Shown in pieces: positions 1 through 11,167 of a DNA stretch of 64,000 nt. The notes below the pieces were generated by a model. It had not been told where the DNA came from and searched no databases. It worked only from the letters and a program-made list of their open reading frames with translations. Position numbers and translations under genes: made by a program. Source of the DNA: Hemicordylus capensis (taxonomy: Eukaryota; Chordata; Lepidosauria; Squamata; Cordylidae); the NCBI RefSeq assembly GCF_027244095.1, contig NC_069660.1, positions 56,869,834-56,933,833 on the forward strand, written 5' to 3'. How positions within the stretch are numbered: position 1 is the first letter of the stretch; each line of letters starts with the position of its first letter.

Positions 1-171
1 TACCATACAGCTGTAAGCTTTCATTGTGTCATTGCTATATCTCCTCTTTTTTCCTCAGCAATACATATGCAGTTTTTTTAGTCTAGCCTTGAGTGTCAAA
101 TCTATAAAAGGATACATTTTCAGCTACTATATCTATCCTCTGCAAATAAATGCTTTAGCTGGCGGCAGCAC

Positions 172-473
172 AGGAACATAGGAAACTGCCATATACTGAG
201 TCAGACCATTGGTCTATCTAGCTCAGTATCATCTTCACAGGCTGGCAGCGGCTTCTCCAAGGTTGTAGACAGGAATCTCTCTCAGCTCTATCTTGGAGAA
301 GCCAGGGAGGGAACTTGAAACCTTCTGCTCTTCCCAGAGCGGCTTCATCCCCTGAGGGGAATATCTTGCAGTGCTCACACATCAAGCCTCCCATTCATAT
401 GCAACCAGGGCAGACCCTTTTTAGCTATGGCGACAAGTCATGCTTGCTACCACAAGACCAGCTCTTCTCTCCT
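172..473 (-). repeat. 5S-rRNA-derived SINE
   Basis: Read on the minus strand this begins with a Pol III head that includes AGCTAAGCAGG-like sequence followed by a CCTGGTTGCATATG-like stretch and GGGAG, matching the internal promoter region of vertebrate 5S rRNA. It then has a body (GGCTGAGAGAGATTCCTGCC) and a tail with CTGAGCTAGATAGACCAAT. The same unit recurs at least six more times in the window. It resembles the 5S-headed SINEs described in squamates. The head is diverged here, so this is a retroposed copy and not a 5S gene. Confidence 0.85.
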
Positions 474-640
474 GCTGATGAGACCACCAGCAGAGAAGAT
501 GGTCTCTGTAATGGAGTTACCTTTTTGTTTTTTGGATATTAGATCTTTGCCTTGAACAACCGGAGGTGGATTGACAATTTCTGCCCTTCCCTCATTCCTT
601 GCAGTGCACTCTGTGCATTATGGGAGGAGAGCTCTCAATG

Positions 641-725
641 GGAGGAGAGCTGGTCTTGTGGTAGCAAGTATGCATTGTCCCCTTTGCTAAGCAGGGTCCA
701 CCCTGGTTCACATTTGAATGAGAGT
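641..725 (+). repeat. 5S-SINE, head portion only
   Basis: The copy starts at GAGAGCTGGTCTTGTGG and contains the 5S-like GCTAAGCAGGGTCCACCCTG. It stops after about 85 bp where another repeat (727-795) begins. A short piece resembling the SINE body (GAAGGTTCCAAGTTCCCTCC) appears again near 816-835, so the SINE may have been interrupted there. Confidence 0.7.
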
Positions 726-726
726 A

Positions 727-795
727 GGGATACCATATTCTGGTTTTCTAAATCCAGTTGCCTAATTTGCATATTATGTAAAATGGCTGGAAGAC
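727..795 (+). repeat. Short interspersed repeat, family not recognised
   Basis: A roughly 70-bp unit with CCATATTCTGG, AAATCC and GCCTAATTTGCATATTATG recurs at 44757-44826. The similarity stops abruptly on both sides in both copies, which suggests a fragment of a larger interspersed element. I cannot name the family. Confidence 0.5.
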
Positions 796-1066
796 CCTCT
801 GCCTGCTTGAATGCAGAAGGTTCCAAGTTCCCTCCGGATCAGCCACCCACACGATTGCTGGCTCCATGACGGAGCCAGAGGGAGCTGGGGATCTCGGGGG
901 CCACATGGCCCTCAGATGCCCCAGTATGCCCTGCACGAGCACACAGGGCATACTGGGGAGTCCCCCAGAGCACTGATTGCAAATCAGAATCCAAATGTGT
1001 TTGGCCCTCAGCTTCAGAGCCAGGTGAAGGAGGGAGGTTAGAGGTGAACATGGTGATGGCAGGAGC

Positions 1067-1514
1067 CAGAGGTACATCTATGTAATTTTGGACCCTGGAC
1101 CTGAAGGCCTTTGGAAGCCACCCCCAAGCAAGTTGAGCATCACCGCACTACACACACTCAGCATGACACACAGTACTTTTTAACACTGTGGGTTCTTGAG
1201 GGCACAAACAGCAACTGAACTCACAAATATGTAAGAATATAGAACAGGTATATTTATGCAAATATGCATTAGTAAAAACATTTCAACATGTAACTTAACA
1301 TATGCATCCCATATATGTCTTTCTGCAACACCCCCCCCCCCCATTTCTAAAGCACCTGGCTCAGGTCACAATCACATTCAGCGGCCTGGCACAGTACAGG
1401 CCAGTGACACGGCAGCCTCACCACCCAGGACAGACTAAAGAGGACCTGGGGGCCCTGGGTGGGTCGGGAGACCCTGGACCTTGGCCCCAAAGTACAGGGA
1501 TAAGAGTGCCTCTG
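1067..1514. mobile_element. Non-autonomous hAT element (family A)
   Basis: The left end CAGAGGTACATCTA and the right end AAGAGTGCCTCTG form imperfect terminal inverted repeats. The element is flanked by a perfect 8-bp duplication GCAGGAGC at 1059-1066 and 1515-1522, which is the hAT signature. No transposase can be seen in its 448 bp. Family members lie at 40412-40606, 48544-48902 and 61175-61943, with a fragment at 44664-44750. They share internal sequence such as GGTAATTTTGGAGCCTGGAC at the left and CAGGGGTAAGAGCACC near the right end. Confidence 0.9.
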
Positions 1515-1522
1515 GCAGGAGC

Positions 1523-2212
1523 AGCTCCCCTACCCCCAGGTGTGCCTGCTTCTCTTCCTCCTGTGCCTTTTGAAAAGTTCCTGCTTTTCTTGCAGGAGGA
1601 GGGGAACTTTTCTTGCAGGAGGAGGGCTTCTTGCAGAAGCTCCACCAGCAGGAAGTCCTCTCATTTCTCCCCACACTATCTTTCTGACTACTAACTGAAC
1701 CTTTTAAAGTGGCAGTTCTCTTATATTTAGTAGGAGGAGAGCAACTGGTCCTATCTAACCATAGCACAATATCCAGGCACTGGGGCAGGCCCTGCTGGGG
1801 AGCAGCCTGCCCTGCGAAAGTTGACCTTCCTCCCCTCTCCCAGCTTGGCCAACCTGTAGAGCTGCAGCCTGCAGGAGCCATGCGCAGGCTAGCCTGCTAT
1901 CCAAAGGCTCCCTGCACAAGAGGATACGCTGCTACAGCTCCCTTTCCTGACCAACTCTCAGCTGTTCAGTGGGTGGGCGCAGCTTCCAAGGGCTTCTCTG
2001 CTGGAGCAGGTCTCCAGCCAGGAGGCAGAGTGGCCAGCGCTGGCTGCCCACCAGAACGCTTTGCACTCCCTCTGCCCTCCCTTCCTTATCGCCCTTGGCT
2101 GTGCTGAGAGCTTGTGCCTTCCTCCTCCTTCTCAGAGCCAGCAAGGTATGGAATTTCCCTTTTTTCATAATTCCTCATCCCCTTGTATTATATTTATGGA
2201 ATGGCTTCCTAT
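1523..2212. other. No gene seen; GC-rich stretch with small tandem repeat
   Basis: An imperfect tandem unit built on TTTTCTTGCAGGAGGAG runs from about 1583 to 1640. The rest, to about 2130, is GC-rich with overlapping open frames on both strands that have no recognisable domain. I see no splice-bounded exon. Confidence 0.5.
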
Positions 2213-2588
2213 AGGGTTTTGATAACGGACACAGATATAGGGCAGGGTGGGAGGGCTCTGAATATTGAAACTGAAATTGGACAAATTCTTTATTTCTGAT
2301 TTTTAAAATTTATTTAAAAAACAGAATTCAAAAAAGACCTACAAGTGGCTTGTTTCATGGAAGAAAATTACAAAAACTTCTGGAGCTGAGCCAGAATGAT
2401 GGTCCCCCCCTCCCCCCGGACCATCATTCCACCCCCACGTGGAGGAATCTGCCCTTTGTCTCTATACAAAAGGGTAAAAGCACCCCACCCTTTAGATCAC
2501 CTGGAATGACTTGGCATAGGGATTTTATATTGAGCACAGATGTAGTGCAGAGTAGGAGGGCTCCGAATATTAAAACTGAAATGGATTG
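2213..2588. repeat. Pair of about 71-bp direct repeats around a hairpin
   Basis: Segments 2213-2283 and 2518-2588 are similar: both contain an ACAGAT(A/G)TAG core, a (G/A)GAGGGCTC stretch and AATATT(G/A)AAACTGAAAT. Between them lies a hairpin at 2394-2429 with 12-bp perfect arms (GAATGATGGTCC and its complement) around a C-rich loop. It is either a diverged tandem duplication or two copies of an unrecognised repeat. Confidence 0.55.
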
Positions 2589-2663
2589 GTCAATCAATTG
2601 ATTTTTAATATTTTTTCTCTACTGCAGTAAAGCTGTCAAAAAGAGTTCTCTCTGTCCACAGAG

Positions 2664-3720
2664 TACTTTGCAACTAGTGAAAGTAGGGCTCTTTAACATC
2701 TACACGGAGCCACTGGGAGAGATCATCAGGAGGTCTGGTGTTGGGTGTAATCAATGTGCTGATGACACTCAGATTTACCTCTCTATGTTGACCTCATCAG
2801 GAAATGGTATATCTTCCCTAAATGCCTTCTTGGAGGTGGTAATGGGCTGGATGACGGATAACAAACTGAAGTTGAATCCAAATAAGATGGAGGTACTGAC
2901 TGTGGGGGGTTGGGACCTGAGAGATGGTTTAGGTCTGCCTATTCTGAATGGGGTTACACTCCTCCTGAAAGATCATACATAGCCTGGGAGTGCTTCTGGA
3001 CCCAAAGCTCTCCCTGGTTTCTCAGACTGAGGCAATGTCCAGGAGCACTTTTTATCAGTTTCGGTAGATACATCAGCTACGTCCATTTCTAGAGATGAAT
3101 GACCTTAGAACAGTGGTACATATGCCAGTAATCTCCAGGCTTGGCTACTGTAATGAACTCTATGTGGGGCTGCCTTTGTACATAGTCTGGAAACTACAAT
3201 TGATACAGAATGCGGCAGCCAGATTGGTCTCTGGAACAACAGGAAGGGACTATATAATAACGGTTTAAAAAGAACTGCACTGACTGCTGATATGTTTCTG
3301 GGTGAAATACAAAGTGCTGGTTAGAACCTTTAAAGGCCTTAATGGCTTGGGTCCAGGCTATTTAAGAGAGTGCCTCCTTTGTCCTGCTGCCTTTTACAAT
3401 CTTCTGGAGAGGTCAGGTTATGGTTGCCACCAGCTTGTTTGGTGGTGACCCATGACCAGGCTTTCTCTGTGGCTGCCCCCAGGGCTTTGGAATATGTCCC
3501 CTGCCAAAATAAGGGCATCTCCTTCTCTGTTTTTTCCCCACAGGAAGACCCTCAAGACTCTCCTGTTCTCACAAGCTTTTAATTAGAATTAATTTTAATA
3601 ATTTGTTTTATATTGTTTTTATTGTTTTTTATCTATTTTAATTTGTGATTTTTAATGCTAAAATTTGTACACTGCCTAGAGATGTACATATCAGGCGGTA
3701 TAAAAACATGATAAATAAAT
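2664..3720 (+). mobile_element. L2-type LINE, 5'-truncated, reverse transcriptase remnant plus 3' UTR
   Basis: The frame at 2668-2982 encodes an L2-like reverse transcriptase segment: FNIYTEPLGEIIRRSGVG, then CADDTQIYLS (the YADD-type catalytic motif with C for Y), then DNKLKLNPNKMEVL. The following sequence continues the family in a shifted frame (SLGVLLDPKLSLVSQ-like) and then the C-terminal and 3' UTR region with TTTTATTGTTTTTTATC and ATAAATAAAT at the end. Most of the element upstream is absent and the frame is broken, so it is dead. A second fragment of the same region lies at 7440-7545. Confidence 0.85.
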
Positions 3721-3875
3721 ACTGTAGTAGTAGTATCTGGCAGTGGCATTAGCTATGACCTCATTCCTGCTCCTTCTTGAACTCCCAGACGGAGGCTGCC
3801 CTTTTCCCACCTTCTTCTGGGAAGGAGATCAAGAGTGTCCCCGCTGCTAGAAGGGGAATTATGAATGCCACAGCA

Positions 3876-3912
3876 GCTACTACTACCACCACCATCACCA
3901 CCACCACCACCA
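3876..3912. repeat. CCA/CCR trinucleotide microsatellite
   Basis: Imperfect ACC/CCA triplets (CACCACCATCACCACC and similar). The flanks at 3721-3875 and 3913-4140 contain nothing I recognise. Confidence 0.8.
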
Positions 3913-4143
3913 GGTAGATGTGGAACAACCAGGCCAGGTGCAGTGAGCCTGCCAGAGACAGCTAATCTGCCCATGCCAGTCTGCTGCCTGAAGTGACAAC
4001 CTCCCTGGGCCTTATTAGTAGGCCAGCTTTGTGAAGCCTTAATGGTGTGACAATCATAGCTATGTGTTTGCCTTCGACAAAGATGGTGGCCTACTATTTT
4101 CTTGGCTGGTTGAATAATAGGCTAAATAGGAATGCTTTGCTTG

Positions 4144-4167
4144 CGTGTGTGTGTGTGTGTGTGTGTT
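4144..4167. repeat. (GT)n microsatellite
   Basis: About eleven GT units. The 470 bp between here and the next (GT)n tract at 4637 holds no recognisable gene or repeat. Confidence 0.9.
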
Positions 4168-4636
4168 TCTCTGCCTCTCTGATCATAGTTTATTCAAATC
4201 CTCTCTTCTAGCTCTTTCTCTGACGTCAGCCTATTCCTCTACAGCATATACCTGAAGGTAGTTTGCATTTTAAGCAGTTCAGCTATGTCACAGGTTTTAC
4301 ATCATTAATGGGATTCATGGAGTCTTCAGTAGACTTGTCAGGTTTTGTCATAATATTCACAGAGATTAGGGATGGATTATCTGAACTTTTTGGTAAATAC
4401 TAGTTGCTTCCTGCGAATTGTTATCTACTGCATAGTTTCTTTTCAAGGCAGCTTGTGGTAGTCTCACAATGTCCCTGCCTGTTCCTATTATAAGGTGCAT
4501 CAAATAAACCTGGGCTGCAGCCTGCCACAAAACCATGAGAACAACCACCATAATAATTTCACATTATTACGTTACACTTTCTCTGCTTTAAGTGAGCAGC
4601 TTGCCATTGGACTGAATGAATTAACACAATTTGAAT

Positions 4637-4662
4637 GTGTGTGTGTGTGTGTGTGTGTGTGG
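4637..4662. repeat. (GT)n microsatellite
   Basis: About twelve uninterrupted GT units following GAAT. It probably differs in length between individuals. Confidence 0.9.
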
Positions 4663-4864
4663 CGACCCTGGTGCTTTCACAAATGTTGCAGTGCTTGTTG
4701 ATCTTGATATGAATTATAATAAGAGATCTGAAAATATAGCAAAGGTATTGATAAACTCTGGTATCTTAAGATCGGGTCAGGAGTGTAGTCAAGGCACAGA
4801 AGCAAACAGATTAGCATTTTGAAGACGAGGAGTCTAGCTGACATACTGCGTAACATTACTTGTG

Positions 4865-5023
4865 CATTGTAACGTAACATCCATGCAGTCGTGCAAGAGC
4901 TTTCCTGCGCAAGTGCAAACATTGTGCAAATCCAATTCCACAAAGGTATGGCTATTATTTCCATTGTCCATACAGTACTTGCACAAGAGCACTCTTGCAC
5001 AACTGCATAAACATTACATTACA
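4865..5023. mobile_element. Short foldback (MITE-like) element
   Basis: The left arm contains CATGCAGTCGTGCAAGAG and the right arm its near complement CTCTTGCACAACTGCATAA, with TGTAAC and GTTACA-like ends outside. The arms are about 55-60 bp and imperfect. I could not fix a target duplication, so the ends are approximate and the superfamily is unknown. Confidence 0.55.
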
Positions 5024-5939
5024 CTCACACGTAATATGTGGTCCTCTCATTAATTGAGCCAGCAAGGAGATGCTATTTGGGTTTGTGCCATTCCACTCCA
5101 CCCCCCCCCCCACTCACCATCACAAAATTCAGTGGGGCAGTTTTTACTGCAAAGTTTTAGATTTAGCAACATTTGACTAGTCTTAGGCATACAAACCAAA
5201 TAGCAATGGTAAAATGACAACTGTAGTAACTCCATATGAAAATTATGTGCATGGAGGGGGTGTTCTTTATGAAGTGATTGATGTGCTTTAGACTTGGTAT
5301 GGACCTTTATTGGTGCAGAGTTGATTGTACAGCTTGAATCTGTGGCAGTCGAGACATGGCCATCCACTGGTGCTCCTGAGGATCTTTTGTGAGATGCCAC
5401 CCCTCCACATGCACACAGGGAGACAACAAGGAGCTTTTCTAACATTGCTGGGAAGGCTTTTTTCCTTGCTTGCTCTGGGACTCTGGAAGACTGACCCACT
5501 TTACTTCAAGCAGATGGACTGAAAAACCTGAACTCTCGAGAACTGAGCTGCTTGAAAGGAATATGAGTACTTGGAAACTGTATTGTTCTCCTTTGGTGGG
5601 GATATATGGGGGGGAAATCCTTGTTTTTGTCACTGAATGTCATATGAATTAGGTCTAGGATTTCACTGAATTGCTCAGAGACTGAGGTCTTCAGGAGGAG
5701 GAGGAGGAGGATGCCAGGACCTAATATCCATTGGCCATGCCCAGAGCAACAGGTTTCTTCTAGCAATAGCATGGATGGCCAGGGCCCTCACTTCTAACTG
5801 AATAGCATCCCAGGTGGCATCTGCAATAAAGGAAGCCTAAAGAAATGGCTTACAAAGACCTTCTTGCAGGACCTGATCCTGAACATTAGACAAGAGCTGA
5901 CTTGCCTGGAAATACACTGTCCTAGAAAAATGGAGGAAG
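5024..5939. other. No gene or known repeat seen
   Basis: Only low-complexity marks stand out: an 11-base C run near 5101 and a short GGA tract near 5695-5710. Open frames on both strands near 5050-5770 overlap one another and carry no recognisable domain. Confidence 0.4.
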
Positions 5940-5947
5940 CTTTAGAG

Positions 5948-6083
5948 CAGGGTTGCACAACTTCAGCCCTCCTACAAAGGTTGGACTACAACTCACGTCT
6001 TCCCTGACTATTGGCCACTGTCATTGGGAATGCTGATGGTTGTGGTCCAACAAGAGCTGGAGGGCCAAAGTTGTGCAACACTG
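5948..6083. mobile_element. hAT MITE (foldback, 136 bp)
   Basis: The ends CAGGGTTGCACAACTT and AAGTTGTGCAACACTG are inverted repeats. The flanks CTTTAGAG (5940-5947) and CTCTAGAG (6084-6091) match at 7 of 8 bases, as expected for a hAT target duplication. The inner arms contain GGACTACAACTC and its complement, a motif shared with several other short palindromic MITEs in the window. Confidence 0.85.
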
Positions 6084-6437
6084 CTCTAGAGGTTTGCAGG
6101 GCAGTGTCCATCCATAGCTTATAAATTCTTATTTCCACTGTTCCCCACACCCTTTCTATCATTGTGTTAATTATCATCCAGCTGAATAGGCCCTTAGAAC
6201 AATACAGCTGTCAAAGGAGCATCAACCCTGGGCACTGCCAGAGCTCCCTTAAAGTCCTGAAGCAGACTGGGAGGCAGACTTGGGTTTTTCTGGCTGTCTC
6301 TGTTTCTCCCTTCAGTAGCTGCATGACAGCTGTTCTTGCAAAACCAAGGCATCCATGGAGCCCCTGGAGTGAGCAGCAAAATTGGGACCTCAGTAGAGAA
6401 AAAGAAAGGGTGAGGATGGTTTTGCTTTCCTCTAGAA

Positions 6438-7351
6438 TAGGGCTGCACAACTCAAATGCCCTAGTGGGCTGGAACCATCCACAACTTGTCATGCAGGAGG
6501 CAAGGTCAAATTTTAGCACACTATTACATTAAAACTAAAATATTAGTTACTTGTGGATCTATTCCCCCTGTCAATGGACCCAAGAATAATGGCCAGAAAA
6601 TAGGTTCTGTACCTGCTCAATCAATGGGGCTCCTGGAGTCCAAGCCAGCCCCAAATAAATGCCAACTCCTCTCCCATCCCTAAATTGTTGTTGCTTTCAG
6701 ACTGCAATCCTAGGCATGCTTACATGAGGGTACACCATGGAACATATTTCTGAGAAAATATGCATAGTAGGCTTGTGCCCGAAACGTTTCGGAGGCCATT
6801 GTAAAGGCCTCTGAAACATTTCGGCGCTGGGGCGGGATTCGGTGCTTCGGCACTGGTGGGGGTACTACTTTAAGGGTGGGGGAGGGTGTACTCACCCCCC
6901 CCACCGCGTTTCCCTCGCCGGCGCTCTCCAAATTTCAAGCCCCTCGGGGGCGGCAGCGTTCCTCCCTGCCACCCTGTTCCTCCCCCGTCGGCTGGAAGTG
7001 GCCGGAAGCTGCGAGCGCGCGTGCGATGGGCGCACGTGCGCTCGCAACTTCTGGCCACTTCCGGCCGACGGGGGGAACGGGGCGGCAGGGAGGAACGCTG
7101 CCACCCCCGAGGGGCTTGAAATTTGGAGAGCGCTGGTGAGGGAAACGCGGCGGGGGGGGTGAGTACACCCTCCCCCACCCTTAAAGTAGTACCCCCGCCA
7201 GTGCCGAAGACTATTTGGGCACATCCCTAATGCACAGGATGGCGCTATAAGGCAGTTTCCTGTTCCTGTGTTACTTCAGGATACCTGGGGGCCAGTAAAA
7301 TAGTCCTTGAGGGCCGAATCCAGCCCACAGGCCTTATGTTGTGCAGGCCTG
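6438..7351. mobile_element. hAT element interrupted by a second hAT element
   Basis: The left end TAGGGCTGCACAACT and the right end TTGTGCAGGCCTG are inverted, and the element is bounded by a perfect 8-bp duplication CTCTAGAA at 6430-6437 and 7352-7359. Without the nested insertion (6768-7229 plus one target copy) it is about 440 bp. The text next to the right end (GGCCGAATCCAGCCCACAGG) is typical of old non-autonomous hAT copies. No transposase frame remains. Confidence 0.9.
6768..7229. mobile_element. Palindromic hAT element (family B), nested
   Basis: The ends TAGGCTTGTGCCCGAA and TTGGGCACATCCCTA are inverted. The flanks ATGCATAG (6760-6767) and ATGCACAG (7230-7237) match at 7 of 8. Nearly the whole interior is one long inverted repeat: CTACTTTAAGGGTGGGGGAG, CCAAATTTCAAGCCCCTCGG and CGGCAGCGTTCCTCCCTGCC on the left all return inverted on the right around a centre near 7030. 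The several overlapping open frames at 6842-7224 on both strands result from this GC-rich palindrome and are not genes. Other family copies are at 18089, 22148 and 50418. Confidence 0.9.
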
Positions 7352-7439
7352 CTCTAGAATCTCATTCCTATAGAAGAACTAAAGGATTCCCTATATTCTT
7401 TAAGTTTCTCTAAAATAATTCAGAGGAAAACAGGTAAAT

Positions 7440-7545
7440 AGATCTGCTGGTTCCAGATGGGGCTGTGCTCCTCCAAAAGGAACATGTATGCAGTTTGGGA
7501 ATATTCCTGAATCCAAGCCTCTCTCTGGTTCCTCAGATTGAATCT
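7440..7545 (+). mobile_element. L2 LINE fragment
   Basis: The translation reads approximately VPDGAVLLQKEH then SLVPQIES, matching the same reverse transcriptase C-terminal region of the L2 copy at 2664-3720 (GVTLLLKDH, then SLVSQTEA). It is only about 105 bp. Confidence 0.6.
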
Positions 7546-8520
7546 GTCTTTCTTTTTTCTTTTGACTTTTTAAAAAAATCAGATGAAAAAGTGAACATTT
7601 TTCCCTTGTGGTCCCAATCTGGATCCTAACCTACCCACAACATGGCTGATTTTTCTTAAATAAGAGAAGGTTCCAAGTTTAAGTGTGTCCGTTAATGATG
7701 TGTTTAAACAAATGCCTAGTTTGGTACCATCTCCTAGTTGCCTCCTCCAGGAGTTGCTACCTTCTGTTGCTACCAACTGCATATATCTGAGCCAGTGACA
7801 AAGTAGTGAAAATCTCTATATCTTCCAGCCCTTCCAAATGAACAGTTCCAGTTGGCAGAGGATAACAGCACTGCAGGAATGAAAGAAAACTGTGGTTTTA
7901 ATTTGCCAACTGCATTTTTTTAATTGCTACAAAATAATTGCTAGCTTTAAGAAACAAGCAAACCAAAACAAGGGCAGGAAAATGTAGTAGGGATAGTGGG
8001 TGGGTGAAAACTCATCAATCAATTAACTGTTCCATTTTATTAGAGAAAGAAAGATTTTTATATGTAATCAATTGTTAATTTGCAGCCAACAACTACCTGT
8101 ATTGCTGAAACTATTTATTTCACAGGGTGGTAATAGGATGAATGTTAAGTTCAATTCCATGCAATGAATAGTGATATAAGGTTATTATTGTGTTTAAGAA
8201 TTATTAGCCCTTTGAAATGGCAGGGTTCTTTATTGTGGTGTTAATTTGCAATTTCCTCCAAGTTATTTTGGAAGTATTTTCAAAGCTGCAGCCAGTGTCT
8301 GCTCCCAAGAGCTTCTTTATGCAGCAAAACAGACTGTGTGGAGAGGCAAATTAGAAAAAAAGTGCTTAAGTCTCATGGCAACCCATCTGGGAGCTACATA
8401 TTATTATTTTCTAGAAAATAACCCCTCCAGTCCTTGGGTTAAAAGTTATATGCAATACTTCCTTCAGGTCATTTTTCTAGGAACATCCCTAAAATAGAAT
8501 GTTGTATTCTATTTTATGTA
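7546..8520. other. No gene or known repeat seen; AT-rich unique-looking DNA
   Basis: The stretch is AT-rich with no inverted termini, poly-A tail or tandem array. A frame at 8246-8497 (83 codons) has no recognisable domain and no exon-like borders, so I do not call it a gene. Confidence 0.4.
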
Positions 8521-8816
8521 GAAGAGAACTGGTCTTGTGGTAGCAAGCATGACTCGTCCCTTTAGCTAAGCAGGGTCCACCCTGGTTGCATATGGGAGAC
8601 TAGAAGTGTGAGTACTGTAAGATATTCCCCTCAGGGGATGGAGCCGCTGCTCTGGGAAGAGCAGAAGGTCCCAAGTTCCCTCCCTGGCTTCTCCAAGATA
8701 GGGCTGAGAGAGATTCCTGCCTGCAACCTTGGAGAAGCCGCTGCCAGTCTGTGAAGGCAATACTGAGCTAGGTAGACCAATGGTCTGACTCAGTATATGG
8801 CAACTTCCTATGTTCC
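8521..8816 (+). repeat. 5S-rRNA-derived SINE, near full length
   Basis: This is the cleanest plus-strand copy. The head is GAACTGGTCTTGTGGTAGC, then the 5S-like TTAGCTAAGCAGGGTCC and CCTGGTTGCATATGGGAGAC. The body is CCTCAGGGGATGGAGCCGC and TCCAAGATAGGGCTGAGAG. The tail is TACTGAGCTAGGTAGACC and GACTCAGTATATGG. Its body and tail match the tRNA-headed SINE at 37115-37312. Confidence 0.9.
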
Positions 8817-11167
8817 TATCCAGTTGTTTTATTTATTTATTTTTGCCCAGTTTGGGCCCCAGAGGCTTCAAAATAACTGGAAGAGATCTGGAAGTATTGA
8901 AATAATTGTACAGTCATCATGGAAATGACGTAGAACAGACTATGTGTATAACGTGCATGGAATAAAGCTTGTCTTTTAAATTTCGCTTAAGGAAAAAATA
9001 AGAATTAGTGCCCCAAGGTTTGGTCTTTCAACTACATATTATACATCCCCCTCCCCCCACTATTTAGCCTGCCTATTACAAGCTATGCAACAACCGAACA
9101 AAGCACTGTTGTAGTATAAGGGCATAAGATCATCCATCTCCTTTCCTTTTTTTTAACCAGCAGCAATATTCACAGTACCTTGCAGTTAGTGTGCTCTATT
9201 TTCATTCCATGTAAACTAAACAATGGATTGAACTCTCAGGATCATTTACATAAGAATAGTGGCAGCTGCTTATTATTTCATGGGGAAATCATCCTATTTT
9301 CTTTATTTGGCAGCATTAAATAAAATTGGTATTTATTAGCTTTGTATAAACAAAATTAACATGTCCAACTGTCTAACAGAGTAGGTATGAATGCTTTCAG
9401 TGAAGATAAATGGTCCAGAAAAACACTAGGCTAGTAATATACTATACCATCTAAAATCAATACGAACGCTGGACTGGTGGGGGCTTACTGTCTTCTGTCT
9501 TTACTCTTGCCCAGCAAGGCAGTAGTTAGAGCCAAGAGCTTGATAAAGGAGCTGTTGAACCAGCAAAGACTGGCTCCAAATGGCAGGGTAGGAATTCAGA
9601 GCCTCACCCCTTCTAGAGCTCGGGTTTGGCCGTGATCTAAAGCAGGTGCCTAAGCGGGACTGCCCCACCTCCTGGGTAGCTCATTGGGAGGCAGGCCCTG
9701 AGCATTCAGGCAAGCAGTTTGCTTCTGTTGGCCTTACAAGTTCTTGTTCTTGTTTGGGGTCCTGCAGATTCTAGGGACAAAACAGGAGCCCTGATGAGGA
9801 ACACAGGTCCCCGAGCTACAGAGCTCCTTTGAGGAGGCAACTGCAAGAAGGGCAACAAGCTCTGGCTGCACAGGATCTGTTGGATCTAGACAGCTTTTAT
9901 CAGGGCTGGGGGTCTCAGCAGGGCCTGCTCCTCCTCCAGGGGGCTCTCCTCCAGGCACTGCCATCCTTAGGGAGTGGTGAATGAGGGCAAGTGTTAAGCC
10001 CCACAGCAGTGCCTCCAGCCCTGAGCTGGAGCGGCCTGAGAAAGAGGAGGAAGAAGGAGAGGAGGAGGATGGTGGGGCTGATGGGCAACTATGTCTCCGT
10101 CTCTCTTCCTGAGAGAGACTCAACCATGGTAGGGCAGGAAGAGAAAAGGAGACACACCTGTGGCCATTTGTGCCTGCCAACCTCACCCTCATATTGGGGA
10201 CCCATATCTCCAGACCACCAGCACTCACCATTCATACCTCTTAAATTCACTTAAAGTTCTGTTTTTCTCTATACATGTGTGTAACCACACACACATTTAA
10301 ATGTTACAGTTATATACATTTATTGGGTTACATCTAGATTAGTTACTCATAAGCAGTCTTGTTTTTTAAAAAATTGGGAACCTCTGTTTTAGGAAATCTC
10401 CCCTGAACCAAAGGTCTTTGCCAGTCTGTGAACAGATGGGCATATATAGCTGAAAGCAGAGGCATGTAAGTCAGATGCTCCAGGAAATATATTGGATTTT
10501 GTACCGAAAGAACCCACAAGGTCATTGCAATTCATTCTCAACACTTCCAGATTTAGTAGTGTGTCCAGCTATTATTCAGCTCTTCTATGGGTGCATCATC
10601 TGTAACCCCCTTCCCTAGCCTGCCCCCACTCAGACAGCAATTTTTATTTCCATTTCCTGCTCTTCATGCTAAGGATGGCTCTCTCAAACTCTCTAACAAT
10701 ATGCAAATTAGATAAATTGGTTAAAAGGCAAATGATTAAAGAAATTTTGGTTGATTAAATTTTGACAGCTTGACTACAAAGCAGGCAAAATGGGTCTTTC
10801 ACACATGTTTAAGTGCCATGTCAAAAGGCTAGCAAAAGCATAAACAAAAGGCTAGCAGAATAGTGTATAGTTTATCTTTTTCAAGTTAAAAAACAATTCA
10901 TTTATATGAATCAAAATAAAACAACAAATTACAGACTATACAAGGTTATTAATTTCAAGCATAAGAGAGAGAAAGTGTCCTGTAAAATGCCAAATAGATG
11001 GTTGTGTATTTGCATAATTAAAGAGACCAGATCTCAGTGTAGTTATCTGAGTTGGAGGTTCCACGAGACAGCCTGGACTGCTGTGGCAGTGTATTCATTG
11101 GAGCATGGGAATCTGATTTGGAGTGTAGCATTCCTAATGACTTTAAGTCATAAGTCATTGACTTATG
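8817..11167. other. Long stretch without recognisable gene or repeat
   Basis: About 2.35 kb. A short ATTT tract follows the SINE at 8828-8845 and a GAG-rich purine run lies at about 10034-10070. Frames at 9734-10231 (minus) and 10906-11298 (plus) show only low-complexity or uncharacterised sequence. The part at 9540-10250 is GC-richer and reads like a decayed copy of something coding, but I could not identify it. Confidence 0.4.

Noticed and set aside
6842-7224. Six overlapping 77-110-codon frames
   Set aside because: All come from the two arms of one GC-rich palindromic hAT element, and their translations mirror each other across strands.
8521-8816. 5S rRNA gene
   Set aside because: Only the promoter-like half resembles 5S rRNA. 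It is fused to a SINE body and tail, and many diverged copies exist in the window.
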